A stretch of DNA of 51,095 nt from Synechococcus sp. AG-683-C23 (GTDB taxonomy: Bacteria > Cyanobacteriota > Cyanobacteriia > PCC-6307 > Cyanobiaceae), in contig QCVD01000015.1 in assembly GCA_003208835.1 (NCBI GenBank), positions 1 to 51,095 of the forward strand, written 5' to 3'. The translations under genes and the position numbers were made by a program. This document shows, one piece after another, positions 28,336-36,150 of the stretch (the first letter of the stretch is position 1; each line of letters starts with the position of its first letter). The notes beneath the pieces are model-generated. The model saw only the letters and a list, made by a program, of their open reading frames with translations, was not told the origin of the DNA and did not search any database.

Positions 28336-29130
28336 TTAGGGGAGAACATCAGGCCAAGCCTGACGAATCAACAGCAGGGAAAAGTAGGGGCGCTGGCTGG
28401 CAGCGACGGTGTCGGCAGATTGGATCTTTTGGTCCGGCCATCCCACTTTTTCGGCGAACAAAGCTTTCGCAAGCAAATTGCGTTCCTCCAGCAACGGTTG
28501 GACCCACTCCCAGCGATGGCCCAATTTGAGTAAGGCCAAGACACGCCCCCTGTCCTGCGCCTCATCCAGCTCCCGCTTTAATTCGGCGGGACTCTCCGGA
28601 CAAGGGCGCAGCAGCAGTTGGTCCTGCTGTAGCGCCAGTGGCCAAAGCCCAGCGGCTGCCGCGGCTGAAACCGACGAGATGCCAGGGATCACATCGCAGG
28701 GACAGTTAGGCCATTTGTCTTGCAAGGCCATCAGCATGTAGCTGCATGTGGCAAAGAGGGAGGCATCTCCCTCGCATAGCAAAGCAACTCGTTTGCCTTC
28801 AGCAACAACGTTCTGCAGGGTGTCGGCCGCGGCGTGCCATGCGGCCCGCCTAGGTTTAGCCCCATCCACCATCGGGAAGAGAAGGGGCAGACAGGTGTGG
28901 TCGTCGCGGATCCACTGGCTGGCAATACGGGCTGCCATGCTTTCAGCCTCTGTACGAGCCACGGGGTAAGCGATCACCTCGCTGGTTTCGATGGCATGCA
29001 CTGCAGCGAGCGTCAACAGGGACGGATTGCCGGGGCCAACCCCCACAAGCGTCAGCTTCCCTGGGGACTTGGGATCGATGATGGTCAGCAGTGGAACGCC
29101 CGGGAGCCAGGCGATGAGTCGTCTCAGCAT
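28336..29130 (-). CDS. cobI: Precorrin-2 C20-methyltransferase
   Basis: A 264-residue SAM-dependent tetrapyrrole methylase. Family marks are GKLTLVGVGPGNPSLLTLAA, VIAYPV, the glycine-rich LCEGDASLFATCSYM and VIPGISSVSAAAA. It adds the C20 methyl group in cobalamin synthesis. An N-terminal extension of about 25 residues precedes the usual start; an in-frame start further in is possible. Its 5' end overlaps the divergent dioxygenase gene by 17 bases if both proposed starts are right. Confidence 0.92.
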   Translation of the reverse strand: MLRRLIAWLPGVPLLTIIDPKSPGKLTLVGVGPGNPSLLTLAAVHAIETSEVIAYPVARTEAESMAARIASQWIRDDHTCLPLLFPMVDGAKPRRAAWHAAADTLQNVVAEGKRVALLCEGDASLFATCSYMLMALQDKWPNCPCDVIPGISSVSAAAAAGLWPLALQQDQLLLRPCPESPAELKRELDEAQDRGRVLALLKLGHRWEWVQPLLEERNLLAKALFAEKVGWPDQKIQSADTVAASQRPYFSLLLIRQAWPDVLP

Positions 29131-29674
29131 CTTTTCAGACGGTTGGACGTCGATGGACCAGAGCTCGCCAACGCCGCTGCTGGTGTCTGAAACTCCTGTG
29201 GAGATTCAGACCGAACTCGCCCGGCGTGGGATCTGTTTCGAGCAGTGGCCTGCGGTAGAGGAGTTGCCGTCTGAAGCAGATCAGGCGTGGATTCTGAAGG
29301 CCTATGCCAACGACATTGCCCGTGTGAAGAGCGACGGGGACTACGCCACGGTCGATGCGATTCGGATGACCCCGGACCATCCCGAGCGGGGTGCCCTACG
29401 CAGCAAATTCCTCGCGGAACACATCCATGCAGAAGATGAGGTGCGATTTTTTGTGGAGGGTCGTGGATTGTTCTGCCTGCATATCGGTGCAGAGGTGCTG
29501 CTCACCCTGTGTGAACGAGGGGATTTGATCCGGGTTCCGGCTGGAACAAAACATTGGTTTGACATGGGAAGCGAACCAGCGTTCTGTGCTGTGCGCTGGT
29601 TCAACAACACCGTTGGTTGGGTGGCAACATTTACGGGGAATAAAATCTCTGAGCGCTTCCCAAAACTGGATTGA
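29114..29674 (+). CDS. mtnD: Acireductone dioxygenase
   Basis: A 186-residue cupin of the methionine salvage pathway. The metal-binding set is complete: HIHAEDEVRFFVEGRGLFCL (His-x-His-x4-Glu) and the later His in VPAGTKHWFDMG. The start at 29114 (MSRLSIFSDG) is preferred over longer frames because acireductone dioxygenases begin with a similar Met-Ser-x-Leu-x-Ile strand. That start lies inside the 5' end of the divergent cobI. Depending on the metal (Fe or Ni) the enzyme gives the methionine precursor ketomethylthiobutyrate or an off-pathway product. Confidence 0.9.
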   Translation: MSRLSIFSDGWTSMDQSSPTPLLVSETPVEIQTELARRGICFEQWPAVEELPSEADQAWILKAYANDIARVKSDGDYATVDAIRMTPDHPERGALRSKFLAEHIHAEDEVRFFVEGRGLFCLHIGAEVLLTLCERGDLIRVPAGTKHWFDMGSEPAFCAVRWFNNTVGWVATFTGNKISERFPKLD

Positions 29675-30092
29675 TGCAGAAGGGTTTCAAGATTTTGAAC
29701 CTCCGTTCTGCCATGCCGTTGGGCCTGTTGGCTGCTGGCCTGATCACTGGTTTTGGTGTGGTTGTTATGCCTGGCCGTGCGGATCAAGAAGCCTTTTCCC
29801 CCGTTGTGCAGCGTCGCGTCGCCTTGGTGATCTTGGCGCAACGAATCGGTGCGTATGCCGCGATGGCGCAAGCCCACAGCCTTTGCCTGGTACGCCAGGG
29901 AACGTTGAGTTCGTGGCAGCCTATTCAGGCTCTCAACATCACTCTGCAGGATTTGGGGATTGATCCGGGCGTTTTGAGAACCCATTGGTGGAAAAGGTGA
30001 GTCCTCGCTTCCAGGGGCTGCTCGGGGCTGATTGCAGCCTGGATCCGAAGCACGAACAAGCGGCGCAAACATTGCTCCGCGATGAGCTTTAA
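29674..30092 (+). pseudogene. Conserved exported hypothetical protein, apparent frameshift near 29971
   Basis: The frame starts at the ATG at 29674, overlapping the mtnD stop by one base, and ends early at 30000. It encodes a basic N-terminus, a hydrophobic signal-like segment (PLGLLAAGLITGFGVVV) and a short mature region. After a TTTT run (about 29971-29974) the +1 frame continues as ENPLVEKVSPRFQGLLGADC and ends QAAQTLLRDEL at a TAA at 30090-30092. One extra T would join the two into a 140-residue protein. Either the gene is broken here, or the base is a sequence error, or a shorter protein is made. Function unknown. Confidence 0.55.
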
Positions 30093-30161
30093 ATCAAGCC
30101 CAGGTTGTCTTGATCGTTTGGGAGATGGCCGTAATCTCCGCTCAGGGGTGGACGCGTTCCA

Positions 30162-30689
30162 ATGTTTTCCGGCTGGGGTTTGAGTTGGGCAGGTTGGTTT
30201 GACAATCGCCGTGGGGAATGGTGGCTGGTTGCGCAGTTGCTGTTGATTGCCGCTCATCTTTTGCCGATTTGGCCGGCTCCAGCGTTTTGGGGCCTCGTGA
30301 GCTGGCCGCGCCTGTTATTTGCACTTGGTTTGCTGCTTTTGGCTTTGGGGCTGATTCGGGCGGTTCAGTCCTTGTTGTCGCTTGGGGCGAGTCTCTCGCC
30401 CTTACCGGTGCCGAAGCTGCACAATCAGCTGATTCGCACGGGGATGTACAGCCACTGCCGTCATCCGATGTACCAGGCGGTCTTGCTGTGTTCTCTAGGG
30501 GTGGTTATGGCCACTGGCAGCCTGGTCCATCTCGGCTTGTTCGTGGCGTTGGTGGTGGTGTTGCGGGGTAAGGCGCGGTTTGAAGAGTTGGCTTTGCGCC
30601 AGCTGCATCCTGACTACGTCGCCTATGCCGCCTCCACCCCAGCGATTGCTAACCATTGGCCGGGGTTGGACTGGCGCAGCCTCGAATAA
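30162..30689 (+). CDS. Isoprenylcysteine carboxyl methyltransferase-like membrane protein
   Basis: A 175-residue membrane protein with about four hydrophobic segments and the ICMT/PEMT core: LIRTGMYSHCRHPMY, a long hydrophobic helix, then GKARFEELALRQLHPDYVAY. The RHPMY box is the SAM-binding signature of these phospholipid and isoprenylcysteine methyltransferases. Bacterial substrates are mostly unknown. It is convergent with the GT4 gene; their ends abut. Confidence 0.85.
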   Translation: MFSGWGLSWAGWFDNRRGEWWLVAQLLLIAAHLLPIWPAPAFWGLVSWPRLLFALGLLLLALGLIRAVQSLLSLGASLSPLPVPKLHNQLIRTGMYSHCRHPMYQAVLLCSLGVVMATGSLVHLGLFVALVVVLRGKARFEELALRQLHPDYVAYAASTPAIANHWPGLDWRSLE

Positions 30690-31865
30690 CTAGGCGGCGA
30701 CCCTGAAGTCGTTGAGTAAGTCGCGATACAACTTTTCAATGGCGTCGATGTTGCAACCGATGGTGTAGTGCTGCAAGGCCCGTTCGCGGGCTCGACGCCC
30801 CAGTTCTGCGGTAAGGACGGGCTGATCTCGCAGCACTGGCAGCAAGGTGCGTAATTGGGTGGTCACCCCCTGTGTACTCATCACAATTCCTGCCCCCCCG
30901 GCTAAGACCTCTCCATCGGCTCCAGCATCGGTGGCGACGCATGCTGTTCCCGTGGCCATCGCCTCGAGTAGGGCAAGTGATAAACCTTCGACGAGGCTTG
31001 GCAATAAAAAAACCTCAGCGCATTGCAGCAGTGCGACCCGCGTTTCCAGATCGGGTTCGTAACCCCACCAGAGGATCTTTGGATCACTGAATTGGTTCTG
31101 CAAACTGCTGGTGAGGGGACCATCACCCACCACCACCAAGCGACAGCCCGCAGGTGAGACCAAGCGCCACGCCCTCAGCAAGGCTTCGACGTTTTTCTCG
31201 GTGACAAGTCGCCCCATGTAGAGAAAAATTCGCTCGTTCCCCAGCCGTTGACGCACATTTTTTTGCAAGAGTGAAGCCGTGCTCGGACTGGCTGGACACC
31301 AGCGCCCGGTGTCGACGCCATTCGGAATCACGGCGAGTGTTTTGGCTGGGACCCCAAGCTTGATCAGCAGATCGGCCTGAAGTTCCGAGAACACGATCAC
31401 CCTGTCGTAGCGAGCTAAGAAGGGTGCATAGAGCTGGTAAGACAGCTGTTGGGTGCCGGCGGAAAAGTTGCGTAGCCCTGCATCGGCATCAAAGGCGGGA
31501 TGGAAGGTTGCCACCAGCGGAACCCCTAGCTGCTGACAAAGCTCTGGAAGCCGAAAGTCAAGGGGGGACAGCGTGAGACTGGCGTGGACTAGATCGGGTT
31601 TGATCCGTTCCAGGGAATCACGCAGCTCCCGTTGTGCTCCCAGTGAAGGGATTGTGTACACCTGGGATTTCACCAGGTAAGGGAGGCTTACATCTGGATC
31701 ATGTCCCAACAGGGATGTAGCACCCCGCTCAGGACTGAGGGGGGTGTCGAAATGAATGAAATGAGTTTGATGGCCGCGTTGGCGGAGCGCCTCAGTGGTG
31801 CTCAGCCCGTAGGAGACATTCCCGCAAAAGGGCGACTTCTTTCCAAGCCATGCAACTTGCACCAA
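30690..31865 (-). CDS. GT4 family glycosyltransferase
   Basis: A 391-residue two-domain GT-B enzyme. Seen are the N-terminal GLSTTEALRQRGH, VATFHPAFDADAG, the interdomain VIPNGVDTGRW, FLYMGRLVTEKNVEALLRAW, LVVVGDGPL and the C-terminal acidic motif in LLPSLVEGLSLALLEAMATG (E-x7-E). It should use a nucleotide sugar to glycosylate a lipid or glycan; the acceptor is unknown. It lies downstream of the MFS gene on the same strand, 32 bases apart, and away from the main polysaccharide cluster. Confidence 0.9.
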   Translation of the reverse strand: MVQVAWLGKKSPFCGNVSYGLSTTEALRQRGHQTHFIHFDTPLSPERGATSLLGHDPDVSLPYLVKSQVYTIPSLGAQRELRDSLERIKPDLVHASLTLSPLDFRLPELCQQLGVPLVATFHPAFDADAGLRNFSAGTQQLSYQLYAPFLARYDRVIVFSELQADLLIKLGVPAKTLAVIPNGVDTGRWCPASPSTASLLQKNVRQRLGNERIFLYMGRLVTEKNVEALLRAWRLVSPAGCRLVVVGDGPLTSSLQNQFSDPKILWWGYEPDLETRVALLQCAEVFLLPSLVEGLSLALLEAMATGTACVATDAGADGEVLAGGAGIVMSTQGVTTQLRTLLPVLRDQPVLTAELGRRARERALQHYTIGCNIDAIEKLYRDLLNDFRVAA

Positions 31866-31897
31866 CCGGGTTGGTCCTCCTTAGGCGACAGCAAAAG

Positions 31898-33280
31898 TTA
31901 GCAGCGTTGCCATGGCTTCTCCAGTAACGCCGCAATTAGGGCGAGCCCGGCAAGAATAAAAAGTACTGGTTTTAGGCCAAGACTGCTCACGAGGGTGCCC
32001 GCCAGCACCAAGGGAAGACTCAAGGCGATGTTGATCAAATTGTTCTGTAACCCAAAAACGCGGCCGCGTTCTGCCTCTGGGGTTTCCTCTTGAATGGTGG
32101 TTTGGGCGGGGATGGCCACCATGGCTGCACCAATGCCCAAGATCCCGCAGAGGGTCAAGGTAAACACCAGGGATCCGCGCAGCTGGCTCAACAGCACGAG
32201 CGTCCAGGTGATCGTGCCAAGGCCTGAGGCGGTGAGGCGGCGTCGGCTGAACAGATGTCCCATTTGTGCAATCACGATGGCACCGATCGCCATGCCCACA
32301 CCGCTCATGGCGAGGAGCGCACCGAACCCGGAAGGTCCGAGGCTGGTGATTAGGGCGGCGAGCTGAAGCGCCAGCACATAGAGGGCGGCGAGCAGGCTGT
32401 AGAGGAGCACCAAGTGCAGCATCGCTCCTCGAACGGAGGGCACCTGACGCAACACCTGTAGACCCTCACCAATCTCGGCCCAAACCGATGCGGTTGGCGG
32501 TGGCTTTGGTGCCTCTCGCAAGGACAACCTCGCCAGGCTCAATGCTGCGAAGCCGTAGCAAAGCGGAAGCAGAACAAATTCACCACCATCGATCCCCGCG
32601 AAGGCGAACAGATGATGCAGTGCGCGGAGGATGGGTTCCCCCAGGGCGAATCCCAGGATCGTTGCCCCCATGCTGGTGGCTTGATAAAGAGAATTGGCCG
32701 CCAGCAGGTGTTCTTTTGGCACCAGGACTGGAATCGCCGCTTGCTCAGAGGGAGCAAAGAACTGGGTGAGGATTGATTCGAGAAATGTCATCCCCACCAA
32801 ACCCCAGTAACCCCATGGCAACCCGAGCCACAGAGGGCCAGGCAGAAGAAACAGGGGAGCGAACACCACCAGGAGGGCTCGCAGCGCATTTGACGCCACC
32901 ATCACCCGTCGTTTTGGCCAACGGTCGGCCCAAACGCCCGCCAGGGTTCCAAGAACCATGGCGGGAATGGTGTTGGCGACAAAAATGCCGGTCGCCAACA
33001 GGGTGATCACTTTGGTACGGGTGCTGATATCAAGCCCGTAATCGGAGGCCATGTTCGCCAGGACTCCCGAGCCTCCACCACCCATCACGAGCAGGTGTTG
33101 ATCGATCAAAAAGACCATCAACACGATGTAGAACTTGTCGGCTAACTGGGAAAAGATTTGCCCCAGCCAAAGTTTGCGAAAATCCCCCAGTGCCATCACG
33201 GCCTGGATCCCCCGGTTTCCCTCTGGGTTGCCGCCTGTAGGCAGGGCGGGTTCTGGAGTGGACAGGCTTGGGCAGCTCAA
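31898..33280 (-). CDS. MFS transporter
   Basis: A 460-residue polytopic membrane protein, about 12 hydrophobic segments, with MFS marks such as the loop 2-3 motif GVWADRWPKRRVMVASN. The cytoplasmic central loop and the second half (GVGMAIGAIVIAQMGHLFSR) fit the DHA3-like bacterial exporter group. The substrate is unknown. It lies in a minus-strand series after recO and before the GT4 gene and may be cotranscribed with both. Confidence 0.88.
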   Translation of the reverse strand: MSCPSLSTPEPALPTGGNPEGNRGIQAVMALGDFRKLWLGQIFSQLADKFYIVLMVFLIDQHLLVMGGGGSGVLANMASDYGLDISTRTKVITLLATGIFVANTIPAMVLGTLAGVWADRWPKRRVMVASNALRALLVVFAPLFLLPGPLWLGLPWGYWGLVGMTFLESILTQFFAPSEQAAIPVLVPKEHLLAANSLYQATSMGATILGFALGEPILRALHHLFAFAGIDGGEFVLLPLCYGFAALSLARLSLREAPKPPPTASVWAEIGEGLQVLRQVPSVRGAMLHLVLLYSLLAALYVLALQLAALITSLGPSGFGALLAMSGVGMAIGAIVIAQMGHLFSRRRLTASGLGTITWTLVLLSQLRGSLVFTLTLCGILGIGAAMVAIPAQTTIQEETPEAERGRVFGLQNNLINIALSLPLVLAGTLVSSLGLKPVLFILAGLALIAALLEKPWQRC

Positions 33281-33308
33281 GGAGTCAGTGCGTCGCGGCC
33301 ATGATGGC

Positions 33309-34082
33309 TTATGTCGGTCTGATCAGTGTTTCGCGGAGCATGGCGAGGGCCCGACTGCGGTGCGCTAGGTGGGTGCGCACCCAAAGTTCAACGACCCGTA
33401 GTAACCGCAGCCAAACCCGCTGGGGCCCCATCAGGTCCCCGTCCTGCCGGCGTGGCAAATCGGCTCGCACGAGTCGCTGCAGGAGGGCCAATTCCGATGG
33501 GTTGAGCTCGATGGCGGAGCCGGGTTGCGAATTTATGGCGAAACCGTCTTCTGGCAACAGGCTGCAGCGCCAGTCCCATTGGCCCAGGGGAGCATCCAGC
33601 GGTGCACCGCTTAAGCAGCAACTTTGCATGGGTAGGCCGTAGCCACCGAGTGTGAGCAGGTGTATGGAGGCTTGAACGGTGCCTGCCAAGACGAGATCAG
33701 CATCGTCGGCATGCTCTTCCAACCGTTCCAAATGCAGCAGCACGGTGCTCAGTAGCCCATGCACTGGATCGTCAGCGGCCAACTGCAGGCAGAGGTCGCA
33801 AAGGGCTTGGGCGGCAGACAGCGTTTCCAAACGTTTCCCCAGCCTGGAAAAGCTACGCAGCACTCGCAATTGGCGCACGCGGCCCAGACCGCTGCGACCC
33901 CCCACCTGGAGTTCCAGCAGAGTGAGTGGGGCGGCCGCTGCCAAGCTGCTTTTGGGGCGTCGAGCGCCAGGTACGGCAAATCGGGTCAGCCCCTCTGCAT
34001 CGCTCAGCAGGCTGAGGAGACGATCGTTTTCCCCGAGTGGTCCCACCTTCAGGGCTAGGCCCTCCAATCGCCGGTCCGCCAC
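33309..34082 (-). CDS. recO: DNA repair protein RecO
   Basis: A 257-residue protein with the N-terminal OB-fold start typical of RecO (LEGLALKVGPLGENDRLLSL and PGARRPKSSLAAA) and a helical C-terminal half. RecO loads RecA with RecR in gap repair. The C-terminal zinc-binding cysteines of some RecO proteins are only partly present (CCLSG and WRCSLL). It starts directly after the deoC-like stop on the same strand. Confidence 0.9.
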   Translation of the reverse strand: MADRRLEGLALKVGPLGENDRLLSLLSDAEGLTRFAVPGARRPKSSLAAAAPLTLLELQVGGRSGLGRVRQLRVLRSFSRLGKRLETLSAAQALCDLCLQLAADDPVHGLLSTVLLHLERLEEHADDADLVLAGTVQASIHLLTLGGYGLPMQSCCLSGAPLDAPLGQWDWRCSLLPEDGFAINSQPGSAIELNPSELALLQRLVRADLPRRQDGDLMGPQRVWLRLLRVVELWVRTHLAHRSRALAMLRETLIRPT

Positions 34083-34766
34083 TTAGCCCATCGGTTGGCG
34101 AAGGGATCGAAGCAATTGGGGCGCACTGCTAGTGCCCAGCAGGTCGGCACCGGCTTCGACCAGCTCCGTAACGCGATCGATGCTGTGAATGCCACCGGCC
34201 GCTTTGATGGCGCAGCGTTTGCGGCAGAGCCCCGTCAGCTGTTGCACCTGCTCCGGGTGACAGGTAGGGCCGAAGCCATTGCCGGTTTGAACGCCCGTAG
34301 CGCCAACATCAATGGCTGCTTCCACCGCGAGGGCCAGTTGATCCTGCGTTAAGCGGGCCATGTCGAGAATCACCCTTAGCGGTAATCCCAGGCCACAGAG
34401 CGCGCCTAGCTCATCGGCAAAGGTGGTGATTGATCCATTGGCCAGTGCTCGAAAATCAGGCACAACATCCAGCTCCTCAGCGCCCTGGGATGCAGCCCAT
34501 TCCGCTTCCGCCTGTTTGAGTTCAGAGGGAAGGGCGCCAAATGGAAATCCGATCGCTGCGATCAGTTTCGGCCCGCCTTCTGATGCTCCCAACCGCTGAC
34601 GCAGCAGGGGTAACTGCTGCAGGCTGGTGCAGATGGCGCGAACGTTTTCCTGGCGACTGGCATCGCACAACTCATGGAGTTGTTCGTCGTTCAGTAATGG
34701 ATCGAGGATGGCCTGATCCAGAAGCGGTGGCAGGTCTGGAAGGTCCTTGGGGATTGTGGCCATCAC
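34083..34766 (-). CDS. deoC: DeoC-like aldolase lacking the Schiff-base lysine
   Basis: A 227-residue TIM-barrel protein of the deoxyribose-phosphate aldolase family. Family positions can be followed: AIGFPFGALPSELKQAEAE, EELDVVPDFRAL with the conserved Asp (100), the C-terminal IKAAGGIHSID (Lys188) and LLGTSSAPQLL. The segment that should read KTSTGF, carrying the Schiff-base lysine, reads QTGNGF with Gln160 (codon CAA, 34287-34289 on the minus strand). The usual ET after strand 5 is DM and the early DHTLL is DPLL. Canonical cleavage of deoxyribose-5-phosphate is therefore doubtful. It sits between hpf and recO on the same strand. The symbol reflects family, not proven activity. Confidence 0.85.
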   Translation of the reverse strand: MMATIPKDLPDLPPLLDQAILDPLLNDEQLHELCDASRQENVRAICTSLQQLPLLRQRLGASEGGPKLIAAIGFPFGALPSELKQAEAEWAASQGAEELDVVPDFRALANGSITTFADELGALCGLGLPLRVILDMARLTQDQLALAVEAAIDVGATGVQTGNGFGPTCHPEQVQQLTGLCRKRCAIKAAGGIHSIDRVTELVEAGADLLGTSSAPQLLRSLRQPMG

Positions 34767-34824
34767 AGGGCTTAGTTGGGAGTGCTCAATTGGAGGTGCT
34801 CAGTGTTTATTCGCGCGAACCTCG

Positions 34825-35412
34825 TTAATCGCGAGCTTGGATCACGCCATAACCGCCGTGATTTCGGCGATAAATCACCTGCAGCTCATTCGTTTCGCTG
34901 TCCCTGAAGAGATAAAAATCATGGTCGATCACGTCCAGTTGATGCCGAGCGTCATCGAGCGTCATGGGTGGCATCGAAAAATATTTGCGTCGTACGCCTG
35001 GATCGGGGAGCTGTGCCTCCTTCCCATCCACGAGTGAGCCCTCAACGGCGCTGTCATCGCTCACCTCTTTCGTGCTGGGCGTCAGGCTGGCGCTGTGCCC
35101 GTGGCCGTGGTGGTGATCAGTATGACGCTCTTTCCATTTGCGGAGCTGTCGCGCCAGCTTGCCCACCACCAGATCAATGCTGGCGTAGAGGTTTTCGCTG
35201 CGTTCTTGGGCACGAATCACCGTGCCATTGGCAAACACAGTCACCTCTGCTGTTTGCTGGGGCACCCTTGGGTTCCTGGCCACAGACAAGTGAACATCGG
35301 CCTCGCGAATGGCATCACCGAAATGGGACGTGACCCGTTCCAATTTTGTGTTGGTGTACTCCCGCAGCGCAGGAGTGATCTCGAGGTTGCGACCATGGAT
35401 CAACACCTTCAT
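34825..35412 (-). CDS. hpf: Long-form ribosome hibernation factor (LrtA/HPF)
   Basis: A 195-residue protein. The N-terminal domain (1-100; [20 protein letters not shown], later [20 protein letters not shown]) binds the 30S subunit, and after a His-rich linker ([10 protein letters not shown]) the C-terminal dimerisation domain appears (about 145-190; [38 protein letters not shown]). The long form makes 100S ribosome dimers in stress or darkness; in cyanobacteria it is the light-repressed lrtA. The internal ATG at 35412 is preferred to a frame reaching 35499, because MKVLIHG is the conserved N-terminus. Confidence 0.92.
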   Translation of the reverse strand: MKVLIHGRNLEITPALREYTNTKLERVTSHFGDAIREADVHLSVARNPRVPQQTAEVTVFANGTVIRAQERSENLYASIDLVVGKLARQLRKWKERHTDHHHGHGHSASLTPSTKEVSDDSAVEGSLVDGKEAQLPDPGVRRKYFSMPPMTLDDARHQLDVIDHDFYLFRDSETNELQVIYRRNHGGYGVIQARD

Positions 35413-35423
35413 CCTTTGCCCTT

Positions 35424-36119
35424 GTGCCGGTGGATATCGGCAAGTTAGGAACGCGTTGCTCTTCGGAACACCCCGCAGAGGCATTTCTTTTTGAGCCATC
35501 CGCGCTCATCCCGTTTGAGCGGGCTTGGCGGGATCAGCAGCTTTGGCAGCAACGCCTTCTTGAGGATCCTTCCAGCCCCGCAGCGGTGTGGCTCCTGCAG
35601 CATCCCGCCTGTTACACCCTTGGGCGGGGTGCCAGTGCCGAGCACTTGCATTTCGACCCCAACGAACCGCCGGCCCCGTTGCATCGCATTGATCGGGGAG
35701 GAGACGTGACCCACCATTTGCCGGGCCAGTTGGTGGCGTATCCCGTTTTGGATTTGCAGCGGCACACTCCAGATCTCCACTGGTACATGCGGCAGTTGGA
35801 GCATGTGGTGCTGGATGTTTTGCGTGATTTAGGCCTTCAGGGCGAATCCATACCAGGCCTCACGGGGGTGTGGATGGAGGGATGCAAGGTGGCCGCCATT
35901 GGTGTGGGCTGTCGCCGCTGGATTACGCAACATGGATTGGCGCTGAATGTGGATTGCGAATTACAGGGATTTGCCGAAATCACACCCTGTGGATTGGTCG
36001 GGCATCCGGTCGGACGACTTTGCGATCGGTTGCCCGGGCTGACGGTGAGCGATGTGCAGCCTTTGCTTCGCCAGTCCCTTGCCGCACGTTTCCACCTGGC
36101 GTGGACCCCGCAGGCGTGA
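35424..36119 (+). CDS. lipB: Octanoyltransferase LipB
   Basis: An enzyme of up to 231 residues that moves octanoyl from ACP to the lipoyl domains. Family marks: [35 protein letters not shown], the lysine in CKVAAIGV and the catalytic cysteine in [11 protein letters not shown]. The frame begins with GTG at 35424; family members often start closer to [15 protein letters not shown], so a later start is possible. With the proposed starts only 11 bases separate it from the divergent hpf. Its substrates include the E2 lipoyl domain encoded at 43223. Confidence 0.9.
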   Translation: MPVDIGKLGTRCSSEHPAEAFLFEPSALIPFERAWRDQQLWQQRLLEDPSSPAAVWLLQHPACYTLGRGASAEHLHFDPNEPPAPLHRIDRGGDVTHHLPGQLVAYPVLDLQRHTPDLHWYMRQLEHVVLDVLRDLGLQGESIPGLTGVWMEGCKVAAIGVGCRRWITQHGLALNVDCELQGFAEITPCGLVGHPVGRLCDRLPGLTVSDVQPLLRQSLAARFHLAWTPQA

Positions 36120-36150
36120 TACGCCTGTGCTGATCGATGCAACGTCTCGG

